A DNA stretch of 64,000 nucleotides from Bacillus sp. ISL-7 (lineage in GTDB: Bacteria; Bacillota; Bacilli; Bacillales_B; DSM-18226). The stretch covers positions 1 through 64,000 of the forward strand of contig NZ_JAGGQW010000054.1 in assembly GCF_018613065.1 (NCBI RefSeq). The letters are read 5' to 3'. Shown here in pieces: positions 1-8,661 of this stretch (positions are counted from its first letter, which is position 1; each line of letters begins with the position of its first letter). Made by a program: the position numbers and the translations under genes. The notes below the pieces were generated by a model. That model ran no database searches. It was given only the letters and a program-made list of their open reading frames with translations, and was not told the origin of the DNA.

Positions 1-41
1 AAGCTTCTAAATGAAAAGGAATAAGAATAGCCAAGGGGAAC

Positions 42-83
42 AAGCAACTTTATCTTCTATTTCGGAAGAAAGTTGCTTTTTTT
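42..83 (+). terminator. Rho-independent terminator of a gene upstream of the window
   Basis: Ten-base inverted arms (AAGCAACTTT at 42-51, its complement at 69-78) are followed by a T-run. It must end a plus-strand transcript that begins outside the window. Confidence 0.8.
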
Positions 84-120
84 GTCTTTTGTTCAACCAT
101 AAAAAATAAAAACGTAAGTT

Positions 121-243
121 TTTCAGTGCCCTCGCATTCGCGCCTGTGGGGTCTCACCCTGACCTGCTAGTCCCGCAGGAGTCTCGTGCCTTCCAATCCA
201 ATCAACAGGGTTAGAAAAATCAACAATAATTTTTAACACAGCC
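121..243. repeat. Partial copy (right part) of a dispersed intergenic repeat
   Basis: This GC-richer block (CCCGCAGGAGTCT core) ends in CCAATCAAC, AAAATCAACAAT and TAACACAGCC. The same ordered words end the copy at 36254-36318. A left-end fragment lies at 8176-8194. From memory, similar elements are common between Bacillaceae genes. Here only the right portion remains. Confidence 0.6.
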
Positions 244-264
244 ATTAAAATAAGGAATTTTAAA

Positions 265-291
265 AAAACGCTGGTTCTGAGCCAGCGTTTT
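265..291 (-). terminator. Terminator of the polysaccharide operon
   Basis: The arms AAAACGCTGG and CCAGCGTTTT surround a short loop, and the minus strand runs into T-rich sequence. It overlaps the stop codon of the last operon gene. Confidence 0.8.
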
Positions 292-3200
292 AATTTGTAT
301 TCTTCCCATCCTTAATTTCCGTCGTTCGAAAGGCCTCTTTCATGATTCCATAAGATTTTTTCAACCGTTCATAAAAGGCTGGCTCCTCCCACTTTTTCCA
401 ACTGTAGAAAAATGAATCGGTTTGATGCAGCTGATTATTAGTTATATTAGGTAATGTCTGCTGGGCCTTCCCATTCTCTGTTGTCACAATAGCCACCCTA
501 ATTCCGCTTGTTTCAATGCTGCTTGCCAAACCACTTTCCCACACATTTCCCATTACTTCTCTTAAACTAGGGTCTTTCACATTTAATAGCTGCCATGGAA
601 TTCTACCTTCAATAACCTTCAAATCATTACTTATACTTATATCCGTTAATGAATCGAATTCTTTACTTTTTGGATTCGCATTCCCAAACTTCAGTTTTCC
701 CGTCTCGTAGCTCTCAAATGGAATAATTGTTTTTGTGGACGGAATAGTTGATTTCTTAAAAAGAGCAAGTCTAATGGGATGAAACACTCCATTATCCTTT
801 TGTTTAGCATATGGCTGCTCCTCAATCATCTTCAAAAGCTGAGCATATTGATAATAGAATGTATCATAATAGCTATCAACCATGATTCTGGAATTATTAG
901 TTCCTGTAAGTTTTATTAAAAAATCAATTCCATAGTCTGTTTTAATAAAACTCTTACCTGCTAATGGTATATTAGTTTGCCCTTGCTTATTGATGGTATC
1001 GAGTAATAGGAAAGTTCCTTGGTTACCAAAATCAACGGGACGAATATATTTTAGAAGAAAATACAAATACCCATGATCCGAAGAAAACCGAACTTCCTTT
1101 AAAGTATCTTTCTTATCTTTTGTAAGATAACTATTCCTAACTCCAGCTAAGTCCCAATCCTTAGAGACACCGTCAACAATGATTTCTTGTTCCTTTTTTA
1201 CTGGTTCAAAACCTTTTAAACCAAAATGCTGTTCATTTGTTTGCATGTTATTCCAGTATGGTCTTCGGTCTGGGTTATCAAAATCCATCGTGTTCCATGT
1301 CCGTTTAAACCATTCATCCTGCCAGGCGAAGACAAGCCCGCCCATATAGCCTTCTGAAACAATCGATTGATATAGATAATTATTAATATTCCCTTGTTCC
1401 TCTTCCGAATGAAACCCTTGGTTCATCCCATAAGCGTTCTTATGGGTTAAGCCTCTAGAAGCTGGCACACCAAATTCAGCAACAAGTACTGGCATTTGAT
1501 GGGCAGCACGCAGTTCATTCAGATAGCCGGCATAATTGTTTTTCTTCCCAGTCTTATCAACATAATTAAGGTACGATTCTTCAAAGTTTAGAAAGTCAGG
1601 ATAGTATGGATATATATGGTAGGATGCAAATAAACCTGAAGAAAACAACTTGGACGCTATAATATGATTGGGATTAACCGAAACCATGTCCTCATTCTCA
1701 AGAGGTTCAGCAGGATGCTTTAACATATCTGTGGTTAACCAGTTAGTAAAACTCATCGAATGCTGCCACATGTATTTATCGGCTTCATAATCAGCGGCAT
1801 AGTCCATTAAACCAGCCAGCCAGACTTCAAAGGGATTTGCTCTTTCCGATTTAAAGTAATCCCCTGTAAATTGACCGATAGCTGAATGCTTTTCATTTGT
1901 GTTCATAACCATAGCAGGATCCCATTCTGTGCCGACAATTATTCCGAGGACATATTTTGAAATGTCATATTTATAAACTCCAGAAGCATGACCAGACCGC
2001 ATAGGAAGCTTAGCCTTTCCATGGATTATATCTATCATATTTTTAATTTCCAGCTTCGCATCCTCTAGATTAACTTTGGCAAAAGCGTCTTGGGTTTGGA
2101 TGAGATTTTCCTCATTAACCCATGTACCGTGAAATAGGAAGAGCGGCTTTTTAGCAATTTGGTTATATTCATAAAAGGCTTCATAAAATTGTGGCGGGTG
2201 AAGAGTATAAATTCTGATGGCATTGGCATTCATTGCGCCAATTTCTTTAAACCATCGGAAGTATTCTTCCTTGGTAATTGCCGTCTCCCCAGGAAAATAT
2301 CCTGGCTTTCCAATCCCCATGTTCACGCCCTTGATTAACAAATTCTCCCATTTTCCATTCTTTTGAACCTGTATATAGGAATCTCCTGTTTGGCTATTTG
2401 ACTTTATTCCATCACGGTCTGCCACTTCTACTTTTTCTTGATTTGCAATGTGGTGCAATCCATTTTCTAAGATGTCCTTCATCATTGGAACGTATGATTT
2501 CCAATAAAAAGAATTCTTTGCTCCAACATTCCTTTTCCATGTATCCAGGCCCTTTGTTTGGTAAATTTCAGGAACCTCGGATTCGTCTGCATAATCTCCT
2601 GAGAAATAATAGGAGGAATACTTAGCATTTTCGTGATAAATAACTGCAGGAAAATGGGTTGGGATCCCATATTTTTTAAGCGTTTCCTTTGCTTTCTTTG
2701 ATATTGGCAGCTGATAAGCTGCTATTATTTCATCCTTATCTTTAGCATCAATAATATCGAACCAATAGGTATACCTCCCATGAATATCACGTGTAAAATG
2801 TTTCTTTCCTTTATCTGTTAATTGAAAAAGAAGCCCCTCATCATGAACATCCTTTTCCCCTATGACAACTACATAATTATTTTTACTGACAAAAACGAAC
2901 CCTTCACCAGTAAAGGACCATTTCTTGTTTTGTTCCTCATAATTCTCCTTTACCCATTCAGGTACTTCCGTACTTTTAAGGTCCGAAAAAAATCGTCCAA
3001 TCCAGCCAGACCATTCTACATTTAGTAAATTAGAAATCTCAGCTTTGGCGGTTTCTGATGTAGGGCTCGCAAAGGTATTAAATTCAGCTATTAATGTTTT
3101 TCCTTTTGACTGGATAAGTGCTTTTTCAATTAGATTGACTTCGCTTGGTTTAAGTCCGCCGTATATTTTTTCGGACCTTTTTCCCGACAGATTCTGTCCG

Positions 3201-3547
3201 AAAAACTCTTCTTTATAAACCCCGTATTGGTCTGTTAAATAGAAAACATCATATTTTTTTAAGTCCTTAGGAAGGGGGGCAATCGTATATTTCTGTCCTT
3301 CTTTTGGTTCAAACCCCTTATAGTCATCGATCACCGAATAAGGTCTTTGTCCATTTTTATAATATTTAGCATTGTTTAATATCCAAACAAGCCCCTTATG
3401 TTCTCTGTAGGAAGGATTTGGCACAGTCTTGTCGACAATTAATACGTTTAATTTTTTCACAGGCTGAATTTGCCATAACCAAAAAGGGCATGTCAAAATA
3501 ATAAAAAATAGAATTGTATAAATGATTAAATTGATGGGTTTTTTCAT
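290..3547 (-). CDS. Membrane-anchored multidomain glycosidase-like protein
   Basis: This is a protein of about 1085 residues, last in a four-gene operon. I place the start at 3547 (MKKPINL): it overlaps the upstream stop as ATGA and has AAAGGTG upstream, whereas the longer frame from 3580 has neither. Residues 1-30 are one membrane segment, so the bulk is probably outside the cell. An N-terminal part of about 300 residues has GATase-like features (TLIAEFNTF). A TIM-barrel part follows, from GVNMGIGKPG through LFLFHGTW to VLVAEFGVP, whose Glu suits a clan GH-A nucleophile. A beta-rich C-terminal part starts near VDGVSKDWDL. The partner is a processive GT2 enzyme, so polymer trimming or transfer is a reasonable inference. 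The substrate is unknown. Confidence 0.75.
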   Translation of the reverse strand: MKKPINLIIYTILFFIILTCPFWLWQIQPVKKLNVLIVDKTVPNPSYREHKGLVWILNNAKYYKNGQRPYSVIDDYKGFEPKEGQKYTIAPLPKDLKKYDVFYLTDQYGVYKEEFFGQNLSGKRSEKIYGGLKPSEVNLIEKALIQSKGKTLIAEFNTFASPTSETAKAEISNLLNVEWSGWIGRFFSDLKSTEVPEWVKENYEEQNKKWSFTGEGFVFVSKNNYVVVIGEKDVHDEGLLFQLTDKGKKHFTRDIHGRYTYWFDIIDAKDKDEIIAAYQLPISKKAKETLKKYGIPTHFPAVIYHENAKYSSYYFSGDYADESEVPEIYQTKGLDTWKRNVGAKNSFYWKSYVPMMKDILENGLHHIANQEKVEVADRDGIKSNSQTGDSYIQVQKNGKWENLLIKGVNMGIGKPGYFPGETAITKEEYFRWFKEIGAMNANAIRIYTLHPPQFYEAFYEYNQIAKKPLFLFHGTWVNEENLIQTQDAFAKVNLEDAKLEIKNMIDIIHGKAKLPMRSGHASGVYKYDISKYVLGIIVGTEWDPAMVMNTNEKHSAIGQFTGDYFKSERANPFEVWLAGLMDYAADYEADKYMWQHSMSFTNWLTTDMLKHPAEPLENEDMVSVNPNHIIASKLFSSGLFASYHIYPYYPDFLNFEESYLNYVDKTGKKNNYAGYLNELRAAHQMPVLVAEFGVPASRGLTHKNAYGMNQGFHSEEEQGNINNYLYQSIVSEGYMGGLVFAWQDEWFKRTWNTMDFDNPDRRPYWNNMQTNEQHFGLKGFEPVKKEQEIIVDGVSKDWDLAGVRNSYLTKDKKDTLKEVRFSSDHGYLYFLLKYIRPVDFGNQGTFLLLDTINKQGQTNIPLAGKSFIKTDYGIDFLIKLTGTNNSRIMVDSYYDTFYYQYAQLLKMIEEQPYAKQKDNGVFHPIRLALFKKSTIPSTKTIIPFESYETGKLKFGNANPKSKEFDSLTDISISNDLKVIEGRIPWQLLNVKDPSLREVMGNVWESGLASSIETSGIRVAIVTTENGKAQQTLPNITNNQLHQTDSFFYSWKKWEEPAFYERLKKSYGIMKEAFRTTEIKDGKNTN

Positions 3548-4956
3548 TCGGAAACACCTTTTCTCTTCATTTCTCCCCAACTTCTATCCCCGATTATCAT
3601 TTGCCATATTCCCTCACATCGCCAGAGTACAGTCATAGGCCTGTACCATATAGTTTCAGTTAAAGAGTATAAAAATAGCTTGATGATATCTGTTACTTTA
3701 GGATACCTTGTTAAGCTCCATTCTTCAAAAAGAACAGCAGTCATAGAAAAAATAGACCCATATAAACAGGAAAGAAGAAATAACAAAATAGAAAATTCAA
3801 CATAGATCCCGCCCAAAAATAAACAAAGGATCATAAAAAGATATCCTAATAATTCAATAACTGGACCCAAAAATTCAACAATCCAGAAGTATGGAAAAGA
3901 TATAAGACCAATCGATCCGTATTTTGGATTAAATGTTATCTTTCTATGAGTCCATAAACTTTCAAATAGTCCTCTATGCCAGCGTCTCCTCTGCCTTCGT
4001 AAGAAGTTAATGTCTTCAGGAACCTCAGTCCAACAAACAGGGTCAGGAACATACACAATCTTTTTCTTTGTATTCTTTTCTTTTAAGAGTCTATGGATTC
4101 TCACGACTAATTCCATATCTTCCCCAACCGTATCTGTTTTATAACCACCTGCAGCAATCACCCAGTGCTTGGAAAAGACACCAAACGCCCCAGAAATAAT
4201 TAATAAAAGATTGTGACGGCTTAAGCCAATTCTCCCCATCAAAAAAGCTCGTAAATATTCGATGATTTGCATTACGACCAATGGTTTATTGGATAACCCG
4301 ATTTTTTGAATATGTCCGTTTATGATTTGGCAGCCATTCGCGATTCGAACACTCCCACCTGAGGCAACAACTTCTTCATTTGAATCTATTATAGGCTTCA
4401 TCACCTTTAAAAAGGCATCTGGCTCAAGAACTGAGTCGCCATCTAAAGAGCAAAAATAAGGGTAATGGGAAAAGTTAAGACCGACATTAAGCGCATCCGC
4501 TTTTCCCCCGTTTTCCTTGTCAATAAGAAACAAATTTGATAAAACGTCTGACTGATAAATCCTGCCAATTGGTTTTGTTTCCACCTGTTTTCTAACCACT
4601 TTTTTTATTTCCTTCATACCATAGTGTTCAATCACTTTTTCAAGCGTATGGTCAGTTGACCCATCGTTCACCACAACCACTTCAAATGTAGGATAATTAA
4701 CACTTAATAATGAGCGTACACTCTGAACAATACCTGCTTCTTCATTGTATGCAGGTACGATAATTGAAACAGGTTTGGTATAAAATTCATCCGAGTAATC
4801 TTCATAAGCTTGAACTCTGTCTAGTTGGTATTCCTTCCGAAGCTGGAAAAAGGAAATAACCAAAATAACGGAGTAGAAAGAAATGACAATTACCATATAA
4901 ACTGAAATAAACCAAGCAAAAGCAGTTACAACATCTCCCCAGTGTAAAATTATCAT
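3544..4956 (-). CDS. Processive family 2 glycosyltransferase, membrane
   Basis: This 470-residue inner-membrane enzyme probably polymerises an exopolysaccharide. It has the full processive GT2 set: VVNDGSTD near 96-102, LDGDS near 171-175, TVGED near 276-280 as the likely catalytic Asp, and the QxxRW motif QRRRW near 322-326. There is one N-terminal hydrophobic segment and several after residue 340. The layout resembles PgaC/IcaA and hyaluronan or cellulose synthases, and sequence alone does not decide the sugar. The start at 4956 has AAGGGG upstream and lies three bases after the HEAT-repeat gene. Its stop overlaps the next start, so the products are probably translated in a coupled way. Confidence 0.88.
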   Translation of the reverse strand: MIILHWGDVVTAFAWFISVYMVIVISFYSVILVISFFQLRKEYQLDRVQAYEDYSDEFYTKPVSIIVPAYNEEAGIVQSVRSLLSVNYPTFEVVVVNDGSTDHTLEKVIEHYGMKEIKKVVRKQVETKPIGRIYQSDVLSNLFLIDKENGGKADALNVGLNFSHYPYFCSLDGDSVLEPDAFLKVMKPIIDSNEEVVASGGSVRIANGCQIINGHIQKIGLSNKPLVVMQIIEYLRAFLMGRIGLSRHNLLLIISGAFGVFSKHWVIAAGGYKTDTVGEDMELVVRIHRLLKEKNTKKKIVYVPDPVCWTEVPEDINFLRRQRRRWHRGLFESLWTHRKITFNPKYGSIGLISFPYFWIVEFLGPVIELLGYLFMILCLFLGGIYVEFSILLFLLSCLYGSIFSMTAVLFEEWSLTRYPKVTDIIKLFLYSLTETIWYRPMTVLWRCEGIWQMIIGDRSWGEMKRKGVSE

Positions 4957-4959
4957 TAT

Positions 4960-5997
4960 TTATACCCCTTTATGAAGCCATTCCCAAGCCATGTCCTTGG
5001 CAAATGCATCCTTTGATGTTTCAAATACTTCACGCAAAATCTCGTGCCCATTTGGAAATTGACAGATTGCTTGGCCGGCCTGCGATCGAACCCACCATGT
5101 TTGATCATGTAAAAGTTCAATCAATCTCGATATACCTTTTACTTCTTTTAATGAACCCACAAGTTTAGCGGCTACCATTCTTTCTTCCCACTTGGTGGAA
5201 TATAAAAGTTCTAAATAGGGATCTGAATTTTTTACATAACCAATTTCCGTTAATGCCTTTAAGGCTCTCAGCTTGATTTCCCCTTTATAGGTAGAAAAAA
5301 TATTTTCAAGAAAAGATAGATAATTAATCTCTTTTTTCATCGAAATTACATCAAGAATTGCTTTTTGTAATGGTGGGCTGCTTTTATGAAAATGTAGAAT
5401 AAACTGTTCAAATTGTTGTTGCTCGAGGCGCATTAAGATATTACGATACTCGAATTCAGATAAAGAATTGTAGTGGATTGTCAGCATTTCAAATAAATTT
5501 TCATATTGAAATAAAGCTAGGATTCTCAAGGTATGAATAAGTTCTTCATGGGAAATTCGTTTTTTCTGGGATAGCTTATGTATATCATCGATAAGTAGGC
5601 TTAGTTTGAAATCCTCAATATGATAGAGGGTATTCATCCGTTGACTCCACTTTTTGCTTTTAAGCTGCTTACGATAATACTCCGCTAAATACATGGATGC
5701 TAATTCTGATAAACGTTTCTTTTCATCCTCGCCCTCTAAAACTTTACTATACATGCTTAGCAGTTTTTCGGTGGCTTTCCGTTCAAGAACTGATTTAGGA
5801 ATCATTCCCCTAGAATATCCTCCCTCCATAAGCATCGTGAAAAGGATGGATTGATAATTTTCTATATATTGTTCAATCGCCTTTCTGTTTTTAATATCTA
5901 TTGCTTTTCTTATCGTTAAGTATATTAGTAAAACCATTAATAACCCTAAAATGGTTATCGTTAGAATTGTTAGGAAAAATAACTCATTTCTCAGCAT
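4960..5997 (-). CDS. Membrane protein with C-terminal HEAT repeats
   Basis: This 345-residue protein has one N-terminal transmembrane helix (residues 6-29), a helical middle and HEAT-like repeats from about 215 to 335 (for example LRALKALTEIGY and MVAAKLVGSLKEV). HEAT repeats are scaffolds, so it probably links the response regulator encoded one base upstream to the glycosyltransferase encoded three bases downstream. The start at 5997 has AAAGGGA ahead of it. No catalytic motif is visible. The exact partner is an inference from gene order. Confidence 0.78.
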   Translation of the reverse strand: MLRNELFFLTILTITILGLLMVLLIYLTIRKAIDIKNRKAIEQYIENYQSILFTMLMEGGYSRGMIPKSVLERKATEKLLSMYSKVLEGEDEKKRLSELASMYLAEYYRKQLKSKKWSQRMNTLYHIEDFKLSLLIDDIHKLSQKKRISHEELIHTLRILALFQYENLFEMLTIHYNSLSEFEYRNILMRLEQQQFEQFILHFHKSSPPLQKAILDVISMKKEINYLSFLENIFSTYKGEIKLRALKALTEIGYVKNSDPYLELLYSTKWEERMVAAKLVGSLKEVKGISRLIELLHDQTWWVRSQAGQAICQFPNGHEILREVFETSKDAFAKDMAWEWLHKGV

Positions 5998-5998
5998 T

Positions 5999-6421
5999 CT
6001 ATTTCATCCCTTTGATTAACCGTTCTATCCTAGATTGAAGTTCTTTAATACTAAAAGGCTTGGTCATATAATCATCTGCTCCAAGCTTTAATGCACGTTC
6101 AATGTCCGTTTCACTTTTTCTCCCTGTCAACATAAGGACATGAATATTTCTTCTATTTTCTATTTTTTTTACTTTCTGGAGGATTTCTATTCCATCCATG
6201 ACAGGCATGACACCATCTAGTATTAAAAAATGATCTCCTTTTTCCGCTAAGCGCTTGGATTCAAAAAATTGTAGACCATTATCAAATGCTTCAAGGTTCA
6301 GTTCGTAATGATTAAAATCCATTACCTTGAGTATTCTCATTAGTATTGTTCGAATAATCGCATCATCATCAATAACCGAAATGAACAAGGTTTTTTTCGT
6401 AATTTCATTAATTAAGCCCAT
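5999..6421 (-). CDS. Receiver-only (CheY-like) response regulator
   Basis: The protein is 140 residues and consists of a single receiver domain: acidic patch DDD at 18-20, phosphoacceptor Asp69 in LILDGVMPVMDG, Thr99 in MLTG and Lys121 in DDYMTKPFS. There is no DNA-binding or enzymatic output domain, so it should act by protein contact, most simply with the HEAT-repeat or glycosyltransferase proteins encoded next. The start at 6421 has AGGGAG upstream. No sensor kinase is adjacent. It is the first gene of the operon. Confidence 0.88.
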   Translation of the reverse strand: MGLINEITKKTLFISVIDDDAIIRTILMRILKVMDFNHYELNLEAFDNGLQFFESKRLAEKGDHFLILDGVMPVMDGIEILQKVKKIENRRNIHVLMLTGRKSETDIERALKLGADDYMTKPFSIKELQSRIERLIKGMK

Positions 6422-6580
6422 AAACGCTCTACTCCCTGATTGAAGATCATTTCCTTATGATGAACAGACCTTCGCGGTATTTGATTCATTGCTTTTACTA
6501 TTCCCTTTTTTTCTAACAGTTTGAATGAATCTAAAGTTTATTATTAATAAAACCATGTGTCACGCGTAAAATACAGAAAG

Positions 6581-6607
6581 TGTCGAAAAATACTAATTTT
6601 CGTCGAA
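6581..6607 (-). promoter_or_regulatory. Two candidate Spo0A boxes upstream of the polysaccharide operon
   Basis: TGTCGAA at 6581-6587 is an exact 0A box, and CGTCGAA at 6601-6607 has one mismatch. They start exactly 20 bp apart, about two helical turns, and lie 160-190 bp upstream of the response-regulator start codon. A mapped transcription start is lacking. Confidence 0.45.
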
Positions 6608-6634
6608 TTCCCCTGATTTTGAATGTAGAAAAAA

Positions 6635-6656
6635 GGGATCCATCAAATTGGATCCC
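6635..6656 (-). terminator. Terminator after proC
   Basis: The arms GGGATCC and GGATCCC enclose an 8-base loop, followed on the minus strand by six T. It lies just beyond the proC stop codon. Confidence 0.8.
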
Positions 6657-6667
6657 GAAATTGCTGC

Positions 6668-7471
6668 TTATATAAGATTTTTTACTTTATTTGTGCAGCT
6701 GTCCATTGCTGCCAATATCGATCCTCTAAATTGCTTTTCCTCAAGGGTAACAACTGCTTCAATCGTTGCACCGCCTGGGGTACATACATTATCCTTAAGT
6801 TCACCTGGATGTTTTCCAGTCTCAAGAACCATTTTTGCTGCACCCAGTACGGCTTGAGCAGCTAGTCGATAAGCCTGATCCCTAGGTATTCCCTGCCTTA
6901 CTCCTCCATCTGCCATAGCTTCTATTAGCATATAAACATATGCTGGTGAGGAACCACTGATTGCAGGTACGGCATCCATTAGTTTTTCATCTAGACGTTC
7001 GGTTTTACTAAAGGTGTGGAACACACTCTCGATCTCATTTAACTCGTTTTCGGAGAGATATTCATTTGCACAAATTGCACTCATTCCTTCTCCGACCACA
7101 GAAGGAGTATTAGGCATTGTTCGAACAACCTTTACTTGGAATCCAAACGACTGTTCAATATCTATTAATGTAATTCCGGCTGCAATCGTTACAATGATTA
7201 CAGACTCCTTTATATCATTATTTATTTCTTTTATGACAGTGTCATAGAGGTCGGGTTTAACAGCAAGTATGAGTACGTCTGCAAACCTAGCAACGTCCCT
7301 ATTATTTAATGAAGTAATAATACCGTATGTTCGTTCAATTATTTCAATCGTTTTTTCTGTATTCGCACTAGCCATGATGTTTTCTTTTGGAATCATTTGT
7401 GAATTTACAATTCCCCCTATCATAGCCTGAGCCATTTTTCCAGCTCCAATAAAACCTATTTTTTTCTTCAT
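6668..7471 (-). CDS. proC: Pyrroline-5-carboxylate reductase
   Basis: The 267-residue cytosolic enzyme reduces 1-pyrroline-5-carboxylate to proline with NAD(P)H. The N terminus has the Rossmann motif IGFIGAGKMAQAM. Further conserved blocks are VVRTMPNTPSVVGEG in the middle, then SGSSPAYVYMLIEAMADGGV and AAKMVLETGKHPGELKDNVCTPGGATIEAV in the C-terminal dimerisation part. A longer frame opens at 7501, but 7471 has the strong GGTGGGGAG site and gives the normal N terminus and length. It lies 13 bp after the DUF3189 gene, so the two are probably cotranscribed. Confidence 0.95.
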   Translation of the reverse strand: MKKKIGFIGAGKMAQAMIGGIVNSQMIPKENIMASANTEKTIEIIERTYGIITSLNNRDVARFADVLILAVKPDLYDTVIKEINNDIKESVIIVTIAAGITLIDIEQSFGFQVKVVRTMPNTPSVVGEGMSAICANEYLSENELNEIESVFHTFSKTERLDEKLMDAVPAISGSSPAYVYMLIEAMADGGVRQGIPRDQAYRLAAQAVLGAAKMVLETGKHPGELKDNVCTPGGATIEAVVTLEEKQFRGSILAAMDSCTNKVKNLI

Positions 7472-7484
7472 GTTAACTCCCCAC

Positions 7485-7997
7485 CTATTTATACATTTCA
7501 TTCTCCAGTACGATTATATTTTCTGCGTACGTAGTTCTCCCTATTTCTTTTGTATTTTCAACCAACCTATATATATTATCACAGCATTGTTTTGCACCAA
7601 TAACTAATAACGGCACCCCGATAAAATCAATTTTTAAACCTCTTGAGAAAAATCCCCCCATAGACATTGCAAAAGGCACCGTTGGTGAAGTATTGGAGAA
7701 GACAATTTTCTCATCAAATTTAAACTTCTCTTGCAGCAATAAACACATTTCTTTTAATGCAGGAACCACATATTTGTTCCTTTTCCGTCCAATAGTGTAT
7801 ACAGAATGTCCATCTTCATCGATCCCATGGAAAATAATTTTCCCAAAATCGTCTTTTGTTAATTTATTAAAATATTTCACATTTAATATTTCTTCTTTCG
7901 TAAGTTTCCGTTCAGATTGTGGTAATCGTTTTAAATGATAGGCCGCTGCTATAGAAGTTGTATGTGTCCCGCCAAAATCGTTATAGATATAAATCAT
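7485..7997 (-). CDS. DUF3189 family protein
   Basis: This 170-residue protein begins MIYIYNDFGGTHTTS. Its GGTHTT...AAAYHL and GIDEDGHSVYTIGRKR blocks match my memory of the DUF3189 family of spore-forming Firmicutes. Function is unknown. An upstream in-frame Met at 8051 is less likely because AAAGGATG lies 8 bases before 7997. No signal peptide or membrane helix is seen. It is followed by proC at 13 bp, and whether it has a role connected with proline is not known. Confidence 0.72.
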   Translation of the reverse strand: MIYIYNDFGGTHTTSIAAAYHLKRLPQSERKLTKEEILNVKYFNKLTKDDFGKIIFHGIDEDGHSVYTIGRKRNKYVVPALKEMCLLLQEKFKFDEKIVFSNTSPTVPFAMSMGGFFSRGLKIDFIGVPLLVIGAKQCCDNIYRLVENTKEIGRTTYAENIIVLENEMYK

Positions 7998-8175
7998 GGT
8001 ATCATCCTTTATTTTTACTATGTTTATTATGCACAAATATGCAACTGCCAATTCTTGTTACAGTCACAAAAGGATAAACTTCTCAGATTGTGGAGAAAAG
8101 GTTCATTTTCTCGGCAATTTTTCATTTTGTCTGATTCAAAATCCGATTTTTATTAATTGATTGTCCCTGCTAACT

Positions 8176-8194
8176 GGGCTGTTGATTTCCGCTC
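8176..8194. repeat. Left-end fragment of the dispersed intergenic repeat
   Basis: GGCTGTTGATTTCCGCTCC here matches the left end of the copy at 36254-36318 with one mismatch. The rest of the 7998-8412 interval holds no gene that I can support. Confidence 0.5.
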
Positions 8195-8412
8195 CATTAC
8201 CCATCGAATGAGCGTGATAAGAGAAGGTTTTACAGAAAACTTTTTTCCAAAACATATCGATTTCCATTCTGTTTTAGATTTCATTGACTGGCATTTTATC
8301 CTGGAATGTATTTCGTGGTTTTTATGATTATTACAAATGAATTATCAATTCCCGTCCTTAAACCCAAAGAACTAACTGGTATTAAAACAATCATTTTTTT
8401 AAATTCTTATTT

Positions 8413-8450
8413 TTTGGTGAGTTTTTGTAGTTTTTAGTAGTTCTTATTAT
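8413..8450 (+). promoter_or_regulatory. Predicted GlnL-type operator and promoter of the malic enzyme gene
   Basis: Hexamers TTTGGT (8413), TTTTGT (8423) and TTTAGT (8433) repeat every 10 bp, and a TATTAT -10 box (8445-8450) starts 12 bp after the last one begins. B. subtilis GlnL is reported to bind TTTTGT-N4-TTTTGT. There is no good -35 box, as expected for an activated promoter. The same layout recurs at 11403, 15288 (minus) and 61970. Confidence 0.65.
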
Positions 8451-8481
8451 AAATTAAAATTATCCTTTTTTAGAACAAATA

Positions 8482-8495
8482 TGAAAGCGCTCAAT
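8482..8495 (+). promoter_or_regulatory. Candidate cre (CcpA) site, malic enzyme gene
   Basis: TGAAAGCGCTCAAT matches the cre consensus except at its last bases. It lies about 25-38 bp after the predicted transcription start, a position that suits roadblock repression. Confidence 0.5.
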
Positions 8496-8661
8496 AAGAT
8501 TTATCCGGAATTAACGGGATTCTTTCCGAGGTTGTTTACTTTAATGATCATTATGTTGCTTAGCTACTGTTTAAGATCTTTACCAAGAGGTCTGAGAATT
8601 TTTTAACTCTTTGTTTACTAAAACAAATATCTATTAAATTAAACAAAAGGAGAGACATTGT

